Shown here piece by piece: positions 1 through 11,300 of a stretch of DNA of 64,000 nt. The stretch is from Dromaius novaehollandiae (taxonomy: Eukaryota; Chordata; Aves; Casuariiformes; Dromaiidae), in NCBI RefSeq assembly GCF_036370855.1, contig NC_088102.1, forward strand, positions 45,049,835 through 45,113,834. The letters are read 5' to 3'. The notes beneath the pieces were generated by a model that was not told the origin of the DNA, made no database searches, and saw nothing but the letters and a program-made list of their open reading frames with translations. Within the stretch, counting starts at the first letter, position 1. Every line of letters starts with the position of its first letter. The position numbers and the translations under genes were made by a program.

Positions 1-2235
1 CCGCCAAAGCCATGCTCCTGCAACAACCTTCTCCACAAAAACACCTCGGCACCTCCTGGCCTTGACTCAGCCACAATTAGGCTTAGGATTAGGGTTAGGG
101 TTAGGGTTAGGGTTCAGAGCTTAGGATTAGGGTTAGGGTTAGGGTTAGGGTTCAGAGAGAGACAGAGCATACAGCTGTGGCTGGACTGCCACTGGAAAGG
201 GGCCTCCAAGACAAGGAAAACCCTGCCAAAACCATGCTCCTGCAACAACCTTCTCCACTCAGACACCTAGGGGAGGTCGCTGTCTTCGCTCAATGCCAGT
301 TGTGTCTACGGCTAGGGTTAGGCTTCAGAGAGAGTCAGACTGCAGAGCTGGAGATAGACTGCCAGTGAAAAGGGGCCTCCAAGACAAGCAAATCCCTGCC
401 AAAACCATGCTCCTGCAACAACCTTGTCCACAAAAACACCTCGGCACCTCCTGGCCTTGACTCTGCCACAATTAGGCTTAGGGTTAGGGTTCAGAGAGAG
501 ACAGAGCATACAGCTGTGGCTGGACTGCCACTGGAAAGGGGCCTCCAAGACAAGGAAAACCCTGCCAAAACCATGCTCCTGCAACAACCTTCTGCACAAA
601 AACATCTTGGCACCTCCTGGCCTTGACTTAGCCACAGTTAGGGTTAGGGTTAGGATTAGGGTTCAGAGGGAGACAGTTCTTAGAGCTGTGGGTATACTGC
701 CACTTGAAATGGGCCTCAAAGGGGAGCAAAACCCTTCCAAAACAATTGTCCTGGCACTACTTCTTCCAGGGCAACACTTTTGTGCGTGGTTTCCTTGGTT
801 CAGCCCCAACGGGAGTTAGGGTTAGCATTAGGGTTCAGAGAGAGACAAAGAGGAGAGATGTGGCTGGACTGACAATGCAGTGGGGCCTCTACAACGCAAC
901 TGCTGGGCTGCAAAAACTATGGCCCTCTGACATCATCTTCTGCTAGCACTTGCACGGCCATCCTTGCCTTGGCTCACACTGAACTAGGGTTAGTGTTAAG
1001 GTTAGTGTGAGGGTGAGGTTTAGGGTTCAGAGAGAGACACAGCATACAGCTGTAGCTGGACTGACAATGAAAATGGGCCTCCAAGGGAACTGCTGGGCTG
1101 CAAAAACTATGGCCCTCTGACAACGTCTTCTGCTGGCACCTGCATGCCCATCCTTGCCTTGTCTCAGGCCCAACTACAGTTCAGTTTAGGATTAGGGTTC
1201 AGAGAGCGACAAAGCAGAGGGCTGTGGCTGGACTGACAATGCAAAGGGGCCTCCCAGGCAAGTGCTGGGCTGCCAAAACAGTTGTCCTTTCATGATGTTA
1301 TCTGCCTGATAACTCATGGGCATCCTTGGCTAAGCAACAGCCAAAGACAGCCTGACGCATCACAGTTACATTAGGAAGAGAACCCAAGCCTCAAGGTTCA
1401 GTAGGAGTAGGGCTGTAAAGGGGCTCCCTAAAGAAGGCATAGGATGCCCAAAAACTCTCCTCTGACCCCTTCTTCCTCTGGAACCAACAATAGGGGTTCC
1501 GGCGCTGATGCTCCACCAGAGCTCGTTTTGAGGGTTAGCATTACAGAAAGTGTTGGGTAAGGGTTAGGTGTAGGATTTGGTGAGCGATAAAGCCTTGAGG
1601 TCCACTGAGAGTGAGGCTGCAAAGGGACTTCTAAGGGAGGTCCTGGGCTGCAGAAGTAACTGTCCTATGACAACATTTTGTGCTGGCACTTTTGCCTAGA
1701 CTCAACCCCAACTAAGGTTAGGTTCTAATTTTAGAGACGAAGCAGAGAGCTGCAGCTGGACTGCAAATGCAAAGGAGTTGGTGGGCTGCAAAAACAGTTG
1801 TCCTCTGACAACATTTTCCTCTGTGTGAAGGATTTGTGTCCTTGGCTAAGGAACAGCCAGTGCAGAATTTTAGAACAAGAATTAGCATAGGGAGAGAGAC
1901 CAGACCTCAATGTCCAGTGGAAGTGGGGCTGCAAAGAGGGTCCAATAAGAAGGCATAGGATGCATGAGGATTTCTCTTCCAGCAACTTTTTCTTTTGCAA
2001 CCGTGGTTAGGATCCTTAGTCAATTCTCAGCCAAAGCCTACATTTAGCCTTATGGTTAGGATTAGGACAGGGACAAAGCTTAGTGCTAGAGTCAGTCTGC
2101 AAAGGTGCTCTGAAAGAAAGGGCTATGCTGCAGAAGAATCATTCACTGACAACATTTTTCCTCTGGGCTGTGGATGGGGCTTCACTGATGACAAGGTTAG
2201 GCTTATTCTTTGGGTTAGGATTGTGTTTCAATAGG
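1..2235 (+). repeat. Diverged tandem satellite, about 172-bp unit, with TTAGGG runs
   Basis: The phrase TTCAGAG recurs at 151, 324, 490, 662, 834, 1026 and 1199 (spacing 173, 166, 172, 172, 192, 173), then in decayed form near 1397, 1570, 1730, 1890 and 2055. Each unit reads: TTAGGG cluster, TTCAGAGAGAGACA, CAGCTGTGGCTGGACTGCCA, an AAAGGGGCCTCCAAG block, a CCAAAACCATGCTCCTGC block, CTTGACTCAGCCACAA, then TTAGGG again. Left units are the most alike and right units decay. The array begins left of the window. The short open frames inside it are by-products of the repeat. Confidence 0.9.
83..150 (+). repeat. Telomere-like (TTAGGG)n cluster
   Basis: Two blocks, 83-112 and 121-150, each one TTAGGA followed by four perfect TTAGGG units, separated by TTCAGAGC. 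Shorter or mutated clusters occur in the other units (near 311, 476, 638, 816, 983, 1183), with variants such as TTAGTG, TTAAGG and GTGAGG. Confidence 0.95.
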
Positions 2236-2689
2236 TCCCCAAGGTAACACTTCCCCTCTGCGTTCACATTCAATGTGACTGTATTGGATGAAAGCCTCTC
2301 CAAAGGACTGTTTCACATCTGTGCCTGTCCTCTGGGAAGGACTCTTACTGAGCTGAAAGGCAAGGTGAAGAAGTGAGGTCCAGAGCCCACAGGTCGTCAT
2401 CTCCTTCAGCTTTCCACACTGCTTCACAGCCTGACTTTCCACTGCTCATCACTCAGTGTCTGCCCAGTGGCTGTTGTACTTGCTCTGTGCTAAGCCTTCG
2501 GACTGCAGGGTTCTTGCCCCTCCACAGGCTGCTGACTTCCAGGGACCCAGCCATGAGTCAGTTACCTTAATCTCAACAGCGTGTGAGCATGCCCACAAGG
2601 AATTCATTCAGTATTCACACCTTCTGGATGGGTTTCTGTGTTTCTCTTCATCACTTGGTCCTGTATATCTTCTCTCTAGAAATTAACCT
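2236..2689. other. Unassigned flank next to the satellite
   Basis: No gene recognised. One oddity is a weakly matching inverted pair around 2262-2300 and 2593-2625 (minus strand CTTTCATCCAATACAGTCACA, plus strand ATTCATTCAGTATTCACA). Confidence 0.5.
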
Positions 2690-2905
2690 TATTCCATTAT
2701 TCCCTGATTCTGCTATTTTATCTCTCTCCCTTGCTTCCCCTATCTGTCTCTCATTATTATTTCTAGCCACCTCCCAAATCCTCCCCCCATTCTGATGCTT
2801 CTGCTCTTCCTCTGTTCCAAACCTCTCAGTTCCCTCCCACACTCACTTCTCCCCACTAGCACAGCCCCACATCTGCTCCCCACATCTTCTACCACCCCAG
2901 CTGAC
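2690..2905. repeat. Pyrimidine-rich low-complexity tract
   Basis: The plus strand is strongly C/T-biased (TCTCTCTCCCTTGCTTCCCC, CCACCTCCCAAATCCTCCCC and similar) for about 200 bases. No gene signal. Confidence 0.7.
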
Positions 2906-3349
2906 TCTCACCCCATGGAGGCTGGACTCTGGGTGCTTCTTCCTCGTATCCCACGGAGAGCCCTGGAAGTGCCCTGCCAGCACCGAGTTGTCAGGAGCAG
3001 CACAGAGAGCCCACATCAGGGACTGACACTATTGAGGAAGTGTCCTGAGCTGCTATATATTATAGGGACTAAGGCCAGCCCAGCTGCCAGAATACCTGGA
3101 CAGTCCCTTTGCTATCAGAGGCTCCTATTCATGAGCCAGTCTGTCCCCTGGCTACGCCATTCCACATCCCAGTCCTAGACCAGCACTTGCTGCCTGCCAC
3201 GCAGAGGAAACTACACTGCCCAAAGCCCTAGCCAAGACTAAACCTCACTAAAGGCTTTAGTTATGGGAAGAAGCCATTTCTCAAGGCAGACACAGGGACA
3301 AAGGAGACTCAAGGCTGCGGGATGAAAGCTCTGTTCTCTACCAGCAAAG

Positions 3350-3480
3350 CTAATAGCCCTGTATTAAATTACAGGCCCAGGGTTTTTTTTTGTTGTTTGT
3401 TAAAATAAGCTGTCTCTTTAGATTTATCAGCATAATTTCTGATACTGCCTTGTCGGGGATCATTACAATAATCTTACTGC
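3350..3480. promoter_or_regulatory. Candidate conserved non-coding element
   Basis: AT-rich island with GTATTAAATTACAGG, ATCAGCATAATTTCTGATAC and CATTACAATAATC: homeodomain-like TAAT/ATTA cores without repeat character. Judged by composition only. Confidence 0.25.
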
Positions 3481-4234
3481 TGTGTCTGTCAGGGAACTGG
3501 GAGGCAAGCAAGGGGCTGCTCTGAGAGCAGGAGGAGTGGCTGGGCAGGAGCTGTCTGCAAGATACAGCCTTGTGGCCAGCTGACCCAGGCACTGGGGACA
3601 GTTGTGGGGAGGGAGAGTACAGAGCACGAGCTCCTGTAAGAGGGCTCATCTGCAAGGGTCTGCATTGCAAAGACATTTTGCAGAAAAGACCATTGGCCAA
3701 CTGTAGCAATTTCTGGTGCACAAGATAGCCCCCAGCAGCAAAAAGTGAAATCAATGAAGAAATCTGGCCATAATAGTTTCAAACCTAAGACTACAAATGT
3801 GGAGATATCCCCTCACCAGGGCATACAGACAGTCTGTCCCACACTCAGCTCCCTCCTACAGACACTGCAGGGCATAACAAAACACATCTCCCAGCACACG
3901 CAGCAACTAGCACTGGTCCTGGCTTCATTTGCCTCAGACAGGGTAAAGTGCTTGCCTTTTGGGGTTACCATCAGACCCTGACCTTGTTGCTTGGCTCCAG
4001 GAGGCCATCTGAATTCAGCAACATAGTTGCAATGAAACACTACCAAGAAGTCACTGAAAGCACCAACATAGTTAAGGAAGACATTTAGGGAGGAGGGAAT
4101 GAGCCTCCAAACAGGCTGGTCTCCATCTCTCCAAAGATTTCACCAGGAGGAAGAGAAAGCGCGAGAGAAGCAGACAGAGAGAGTGTACAGAAAAACCTGG
4201 AGGATCCGGTAAAGTTGAGAATTAGAAGCCTGTT

Positions 4235-4305
4235 TTGGCATCAGTCGCTCACCTCTCCTTAATTCCCCGTAATTGCATCATTTATTTAAATAAGGCTTGC
4301 TCAGA
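4235..4305. promoter_or_regulatory. Candidate conserved non-coding element
   Basis: Contains CCTTAATTCCCCGTAATTGC followed by ATCATTTATTTAAATAAGG: two TAATT cores and an AT palindrome. Composition-based suggestion only. Confidence 0.25.
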
Positions 4306-5354
4306 GCAGAGAACGCAGAAAGAGGAAGGTGGAGGGCCACCCTAGGCCAGCCAGGTGTCCCCAGCACTTGCTTTTGAATGTCGTGCTGAGGGCCGAGCTC
4401 CACCAATCCTTTCAGGCTACTGCCCTCCTCTCCCCCTCACATGCACTCCCATGCAACCAAGCATTCCCTTGCATACATATACGTGTGCACTCGCGCATGC
4501 ACACACAGATCCTTCTTCTCCTTCCTGCAGTGCTCTGCTCTTAGCTCTTGATGATAGCAGCTGCAAACGGGCCAGCCCCTCCTCTGCCCACACGCTGGCC
4601 CCACGCTAGCCCCAGAGCTGGAGATTCAGCTCGCCAGCCTCACTCACTCTGCTTGGGAGCGTTTGCTCAGTGGGAGGTGAAATGCCTCTCCCTTGCAGCT
4701 TGATGCCAAGACCTTTTCCCGTGCTGAGAGCCACAGCAGGTGGGAGATTGCCTGTGTGGGTTGTGGTGGTAGCAGTTTGCCTTCTTGGTGGCCAGAGAAG
4801 GGTCCGGTTGAACAGCCACCAAGAGTCACCTCCTCCCAGACAGTCTGGGATGACTGAGATTTGGCCTTTCATTGGCCAAGCCTTGCCCTCCACACTCTCC
4901 TAGAAGCCAAGCCTGGAGGCACCATGCGCAGGCCCCCCTGCAGCTTCCCCTCACATTTAACCCAGGACAGCCTGCGTTGGGGCTCAGCCCTGACCAGGAG
5001 CCCCATCAGTTGCTGAATAACAGTTCTGGTTACAGCAGACCAGGCCAAAGGGCTGGAAGAGGGTGTGAATGCAGCAACACCGTTGGAAGGGGAGAGCCAA
5101 GCGTGGGAAAGGGGCTGAAAGAGCAGAAAGAAACAAAGTGCTGGGCAGAAAGAGGGGCAGTGGAAAGAGAGCTGAGACACCAGAGTCATTTCACACCCAC
5201 AGAGAAGCCATCAGCCTTCTCCAGGGGACATACCTCAGTTCAGCCAGCAAAGTGTCCCAGCACAAGCCCATCACTGCGTTAATCCACCTATGACCCACAG
5301 GGAGCAACTCTGCTTTCTCCACCTGGCAGGGGGCTGATGGAGCAGCAAGCAGGA

Positions 5355-5475
5355 GGCAGGTAATCACACCAGAAAAATAAATTAAAAAACAGCCCAGCCT
5401 GATGTTTTTATTAACTAAAATGAGCCTGCAATGGGACTTAATTTCCAGCCTCTCAGTGATTAGGCTTAAGGGTTG
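5355..5475. promoter_or_regulatory. Candidate conserved non-coding element
   Basis: AT-rich block with GGTAATCAC, AATAAATTAAAAAACAGCC, TTTTTATTAACTAAAATGAG and GACTTAATTTCC. Several TAAT cores, no repeat identity recognised. Confidence 0.25.
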
Positions 5476-6039
5476 AGATGCAGTGTAGTGGCACCACCGG
5501 TTGGCTGAGGAAGCTTGTGGCACAGGTGGAGGCTCGTGCCCAGGCTAGGAGCATCCTGGTGAGAGCACGAGACCAGGAGGCTATCAGACAGGAGGAGAGG
5601 GCAGGGAGGGAACACACAGGCAGCCTTGCAATCCAGGAACATGAGCAGAGGAGTTGCCAACACTCCCAGAAAGCAAGCGCTTTTAGGTGCCTTGCTGAAA
5701 ACATGGTGTTAGCAGCCATGATCGCTCAGGCAGTATCCAGCCAAGGGAACAGCACAGTTTTTAGGTTCAGACCCTCCATGAAAGAGATGCTGGGTCCATC
5801 CCAGCAATACATGTGGCCACAGTAACACAAGAACCCTGTCAAGGCAAACCTCGTGTGCCATTTGTGGGACTGGGTCTTCAGACAGCAAGAAAGTTATCCA
5901 CCAACAGCCCCTTGTCCAGCCTCCCCACAGCCTCACAGAAAGTGACAGGCCCTGCTGCCCCTTCACCTGGCCCATCCTCCCCCTCAGACCCTAGCTCTTA
6001 GCACCCCTCTCCCCGCATTGAGGTTTTACCTTTGCCAGC

Positions 6040-6200
6040 AACCATTCCTTGCATCTCTACGTAGCAGGTACTTTGCCAAGTTACTTATATTTAGCTCTTT
6101 CAAACTCCCTTCATAAAACTACCCCTTCAGGTCATCATTTGTGCCGTTCTTCTCTGAACTCCCTCCAGTCTGCCAGCATCTGCCAGGGGTTGGTTTTCCC
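6040..6200 (-). mobile_element. CR1-type LINE fragment, antisense
   Basis: Phrases such as TTAGCTCTTTCAAACTCCCT, GTGCCGTTCTTCTCTGAACT and CCCTCCAGTCTGCCAGCATC match the familiar reverse-complement text of CR1 3' ends in sauropsids (gctctttca, gctcttctctgaaccctctccaatttatcaaca), recalled from memory. Old and truncated. Confidence 0.6.
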
Positions 6201-8330
6201 CGGTTTGAAATAGAAGCTGCAGGCATGTTGATAAATAATTGAAAGACAGTCTATGTTCCCTCTTTCTACAATGAAATGCTTCCACCTACTCAGGACTGAA
6301 GCACGCCTGGAAACCTTGCAGTATCCCTAGCACAGAGAACAAGATTTCCACCCACCTTTGCAGTGGGGCAGGAGCCCAGCACCAATGCCAGAGATGGTGC
6401 TGAAGGCCTCCTGCAGTACGGACAGCCTGTCTGGAAAGCACAGAGGAAAGCAAAGCTAAAAAAAAAAAATCCATGCAAAGAGCTAAAGACAGCTATTAGA
6501 GATTGGTGGGGAGGAACAATCCCTTTAGAGAGCAAACGGCCAGTGGCAAACCCGCATTGTCCAGGTCTGCATCTGGCATCACAGCAGGATGCCGGAGCAT
6601 GCCAGCCCCATGGCACATTTTGCAGTGCAAGACACACAGGGCACCAAGGTGTCCTGCAGCTGCCATGGCTCAGCCTCCCCCCTCACCTGGGGAGGATGCC
6701 TAGAGACAAGGCAGTGACACCCCCAGGCAAGGAGCTCCTCCAGCAGCCTTGCCATTTGGGCTGGTGACCTGCTTCTTGCTGTAGACAGCATCACAGCCAG
6801 GTGCACTTCTGTCTCCAGCCAGAGCAAGAGGGTAACTTGTGATCTGAGAAGGGATATACTCAGTGCAAAACCAAGCACGTGCTTACAGATGTACTGCAAG
6901 ATGGGTAAGGGGCCTTCCCATCCTGGATGAACTCCCTACTTCAGTCAGGCCCAGACTCTGCCTCAGCAGGCCAGACAGGTGTAGCCTAGAAAGTCTCCAA
7001 ATCTGCTTGTTGCAAAATGCACCCATCACTACTGGCAACAGCTGCTGCCAGTGACTTCCACCCCTCCTTGGGGGGACCTGACTGTCACCAGCCTGGTGCC
7101 CATGACTGGGTCTCCACACAAGAGCCAACCAAGTCCTTCCTTAGATCCACCCAGCCCTCACACCAGCTTTCCCCTGAGGCTTTCAGAGCATGGCTCCCTC
7201 CATCCATCATGTCCTCAATGAACTGAGACAGACATGCAAATGGTCCAGCCAAACTGTTACTACCACTGTCAAGCTGGGATTCTTCAAATAGCTCTGAACT
7301 GTGATACAAATTGTACTTTGATGAGGTCCATTAGGCCATCTGGACAGCCTTAAACAGCCTTGATGAAGATGGAGCTCAAGAAAGAACGAATCTCAGCAGT
7401 TTCAGGACATTTACTGCCCCTTTAAGCTAACATTCATGCAGGTTGACAGAGGAGAGGGCCCTGTGGCCAAGGAGCAGTAGCGCTGGGGCACCTGCCCTGC
7501 AGCAGGACACAAGAGCTTGGCAGGACCAAACCCAGCCAGCCCTAAGGCCCTTGCACCCCAGCACACAGCAAATGGGGAAGGTCTGGGAGAGCAAAAGTCA
7601 GGGCCCAGGGAGCAGATGGGGCATACAACAGCCAGGAGGATCTTTGCCTCCAGGCAGCCTGCAAGAGGCCTCCCCCATCTATTTTGCAGGTGCCTGCAGA
7701 GCTGCAGCCACCTGGAAATGTACAGCAGCCCTCACCACATCCAGGTCCAACATGCTGCAGCTGGAGGCCAAGGAGCAGAGACCAGGCAGAGGGCCCAAGC
7801 AACAGGGAGCAAAAGAGAAGGGCTCTGAGCAGCCCTAGCCCTGTCCTGTAGCTGTTTGCCAGTCTTCCATCTCCCCCAGCCCGGGTGCCCTATCAGAGAC
7901 CCCTCACCAAGGTGCAAGCAAGGACTGCAAGGGCCAGGAGATGATGCAGCCCCCAGACATGGCCGGTCCAACTTCTTCTACCTGCAAATCCCCCTAAGCA
8001 CAGAGGGCACTATTCTGTCCCTCTCCAGGGCAGGGGAAGGCGTCATGCTCTGCCCCCCAGACCTTAGCCCACACGGCCAACCCACGGACATTGCCCAACG
8101 GCCAGGTGAAAGAGGGACACAGGCAGGGAGGTGGCAGCGCAAAGGCATTTGCAGCAGGTTGCTGAAAGACAGCACCTGGATTCCCCCCCACCTTCCAGTG
8201 AGGCCACGGCCCCCCACGGGCCCACATCAGGCCCCATGGGAGCCTGATGAGGCAAGATGCAAGTGCAGGAGCAGCAAGAAACAGCTGGATCCTGAATCGC
8301 TGAGGGTGGCTCTGGCATCGCTGGGGGAGA
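6200..8330. other. Gene-free GC-richer flank
   Basis: No gene or clear repeat recognised. Many short open frames occur on both strands, as expected of GC-rich non-coding DNA. An (A)9 run lies near 6460. Confidence 0.5.
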
Positions 8331-8340
8331 GAGGCAAAAA

Positions 8341-9590
8341 GGGGGTGGGGGGGGGGGTGGAATCAACGCGCACACACACACGCAAAATCCCTCCTGAAAG
8401 GAACGGTACAGCTGTGTAGACAGAAACCAGATAGTACCTTATCAGCCACATTAAAAGGAACTAGTTAGAAGGCCCTTCCCTGGGGGAGAGCTAATTTATT
8501 CTCTGGTTTATTATACCTCAAACATAAGCCTGAAATCTCTCCAGGGAGGGGGAAAGGAAAAACAAACAAACAAAACATACTAAGGCTGCAAAGCCACTTG
8601 CAAAAGAATTGTTACATGAGGGTCAGTCCTGGAGGGAGAGGAAGCAGTCCCTGTGCCAACAGAGAGCTACCTCCTCACCGCAGGCCTCTCCCACCACCCC
8701 TGGACCTGGCAGCGGCATGGCCGGGGACACCAGGCTGCCCACAGCCAGGCCAGCACAGGCAGAGGGACGGCATGTCCCACCACGGAGTGAGGCTGCAGCA
8801 GCTCAGTCAGGGCGCCGAGGTGCTCACAGCTTGGCCCCGCTCACCTCCAGCTGCATGGATGCAGGCTCCTTATGCTGGGGGTGCCCTGGGTGCCAGAGCC
8901 AGCCTGGGAACATGTGCAACCCTGGAGCATCTTGGTGGGGGGAGGGGGTGGGGGTGGGGGGTGCTGGCGGGACATGAGCCCAGTCCCTGAGATCCTCTCC
9001 AACCCCAGCAAGCACTGTCTTCAAACCATCCCGCTTCCATCAATCCCATTAGCTGCATGGGAGGCAGAGCTCCTAGGAAGAAAAGTCAATAGAAACTGAC
9101 GAGCATAAGACAAATAAAATGCTGGGGGGGTTGGGGGGGGGAGAGAGAAGGAGCAGAATGAAGCTACTAGACAAAATCACCTGACAAGAGAGGTAACAGC
9201 CAAAGAACAGGGAAGGCAGCAAGGGGTCAGGCACCCAGTAAGGCGAGCCCTCGGGGAGGGCCAGGAGGGGAGGAAATCCCCCATCCTGCCAAACCCACAG
9301 CTCACTGGGGAGCTCGGGTGAGAAAGAGCGCACACAAGCTGCAGGGCTGCTGGCAACGTGGACAACGCAGTGAACAGGAGAGGAGAAGGCACCAGGAGCC
9401 CTCCCAGCCAGAGGCAAGGATGGAAAAGCAGCCTTCCCACTGCCCACGCTGAGGCCTCCCTTAGCTGGACCAGCCCTGCGCGAGGCAGGCTGACAGACCA
9501 CATCCCAGCACGCGGGGCAGCCAGCCATTCCTCCTTACCCCAAGGAGGCTTCAGGCGTGAGGGGGGAGGGGGGGTGGCAGGCAGGGGGAA
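8341..9590 (+). repeat. Cluster of poly-G tracts on the plus strand
   Basis: G-runs at 8341-8360 (GGGGGTGGGGGGGGGGGTGG), 8934-8967 (GGTGGGGGGAGGGGGTGGGG and on), 9124-9141 (G7, TT, G9) and 9561-9587. All four are G on the plus strand and fit G-quadruplex spacing. The DNA between them is unassigned. Confidence 0.8.
8430..8545. promoter_or_regulatory. Candidate conserved non-coding element
   Basis: AT-rich island inside GC-rich flank: CCTTATCAGCCACATTAAAA, GAGCTAATTTATTCTCTGG, TTTATTATACCTCAAAC. GATA-like and TAAT-like cores. Composition only. Confidence 0.25.
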
Positions 9591-10230
9591 GAACAGCCTC
9601 CTAAATCCCCTCTCCTGCCCCACCACACTGCCCTCAGCCAGCACCTACTACTTTAACATGCCTTTCTGCAGTGGACATGCCTGAGATGTTTCAGCTCCCA
9701 CACAGCCATGGTTCGGGCTTGAAGAAGATGGGAAAACTAGCCCCATAGCCCCTGCAGGGATGGGACAGGACAGGCTCACTCGCCTGGAGCAGGAGGACAA
9801 GGGACCTTCCAGCCAGGTAGCAGAGGGAGGCGGACAGAGGCCTTGCCAAGGGCTTCTCCTGGCTGAATAATGGACCCCACAGGTCCCCCCTGACATCCAA
9901 ATTGGTGCAGAGAAAGCCCCGAGGCAAGGAGCAGCACACAGGACCTGGAGAGGAGTTGTACTCGCTGGCAGTTTAGTGACTGCTGGTGTTCCTGAGCATG
10001 CCCTGTGCCCTTTTGTGTCATCTCTGATTCCTGGCAGTGGGTTAGCCAGGGTATTCCCAGGGCATTTGGTTTCCAAAATAACCTCTAGGCAATTAGCTCA
10101 GCCCCTCTGTGCCACTGGCAGCCAAGTGTGATGCCCCAGTAAGAAGCGCTAGCCGCCTGTGACACCAGGATCTCAGCCATGCTTGGTGCCTGCCGTGGCC
10201 ACCCAGATCCTTGCCTCACTGCCTCTGGAG
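9590..10230. other. Unassigned flank
   Basis: Nothing recognised beyond moderately GC-rich non-coding sequence. Confidence 0.5.
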
Positions 10231-10480
10231 TACAGCCCCCATTTCCTTCCCATGACCTACATTCTGGGTCCCCAAACATATGGCCTTGCACTTAGCTGCA
10301 TTAAATCCACAGAGTGCTGTATAGGGCTAATTTCTGATCAGGCTGTCATGAAGTATTATGTCAAATACCTTACAGGAGTCTAAGCATATTATGCTAACGC
10401 AGCTACCTTTCTCAACCAAATCTGAAATCTCATCAAAAAACAATACTAGGTTTATCCTTCCTCAGTGCCCTTACAACAAA
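10230..10480 (-). mobile_element. CR1/L3-type LINE fragment, antisense
   Basis: Text such as TATGTCAAATACCTTACAGG, AGTCTAAGCATATTATGCTA and CTGAAATCTCATCAAAAAAC matches the reverse complement of CR1-family 3' sequence (gtcaaatgccttacagaagtctaagtatatta ... aatctcatcaaaaaa) remembered from sauropsid genomes. Diverged, incomplete. Confidence 0.55.
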
Positions 10481-11035
10481 TTCATCCCCAGGACTTTTCC
10501 CAGGTCACTGCACCCTGACCTTCGCCAGTCATTCAATCTGGAACCAAAAATGCCAGCAGCACCACCACTCCACACCCCCAACCAGCACATTTTAATCAGC
10601 TTTCCAGCCAGGAGCAGCCCACAACCCTCTTATACCTACAGTGACACCTGTCAGTAGCAGCAGAGCCAGTGCCACCACAGAGGAGCTTGTGTGACCTTGG
10701 AGTAAAGGACCCCCAGCATGGCTTCTCTCTCCCACTCCACCAGCAGCAATGAGACACAGGAAGGAGAATGAGAAAAAGCCACACCTAGCACCAAGTCAGA
10801 GCAGGGGAAGACACTGCCCTCTGCCCTCGCAAAGGCTCTGCTCAGCTTTCCAAGAAAGCCTGCTGCTAACAGGCCACATCTCACACCTCAAGTGCTCCCT
10901 GCACATTACCAAACAGCATTCTCTTTCATAATACCATGTCACTGCTATTCACACCCAGTCCCAGAGCCCAAAAGCTGCTATTTGGTGGCTGTGCTTGGAC
11001 ACCCTCAGCAATGCAGAAGGACCAGCCTCATTTTC
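10480..11035. other. Unassigned flank
   Basis: No gene or clear repeat recognised. Confidence 0.5.
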
Positions 11036-11039
11036 TCCC

Positions 11040-11300
11040 TAAATAATTGTTTTAATTAGCATTTGCTTTGATGTAGGTGATTAGCACAGGGCTGCTGGCA
11101 GGGCTTCCTTGGGAACTTTTGCAGTACAGATAAGTGCGACCCTTTGCATTGCCACAGCATTTAAATGCTTTAATATCACCCTCCCTAATAGCTGCCAGTC
11201 AGTCTTCATTAGACCATCTAAGTCTTTGCTAATTCTGTCTGTGGTTGAAGCAGCATATACAGTGCTGCGATCAAGTTCGGGGTGCCTTCCTGATAGAAAG
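11040..11300. promoter_or_regulatory. Candidate conserved non-coding element
   Basis: Begins AATAATTGTTTTAATTAGC and continues with ATTTGCTTTGATGTAGGTGA, then ATTTAAATGCTTTAATATCA. Rich in homeobox- and octamer-like cores, not repeat-like. No conservation data at hand. Confidence 0.3.

Larger units (their letters stand above)
2906..6000. other. Gene-free flank with AT-rich islands
   Basis: No splice-flanked reading frame or known protein seen. Three islands stand out as AT-rich and TAAT-containing in otherwise GC-richer DNA: about 3350-3480, 4235-4305 and 5355-5475. They are listed separately. Confidence 0.5.

Noticed and set aside
1..150. A true chromosome end at the left edge
   Set aside because: The hexamer clusters are short, embedded in a longer satellite unit, and on the wrong strand for a left telomere.
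177..946. Several 60-130 codon open frames in the first kilobase on both strands
   Set aside because: They lie inside the TTAGGG-bearing satellite, repeat with it, and have no protein likeness or splice context.
2795..10076. Open frames of 100-190 codons on both strands (for example 7856-8419 and 9177-9644)
   Set aside because: GC-rich, stop-poor DNA with overlapping frames in every direction, no domain and low-complexity peptides. Chance is the simpler reading.
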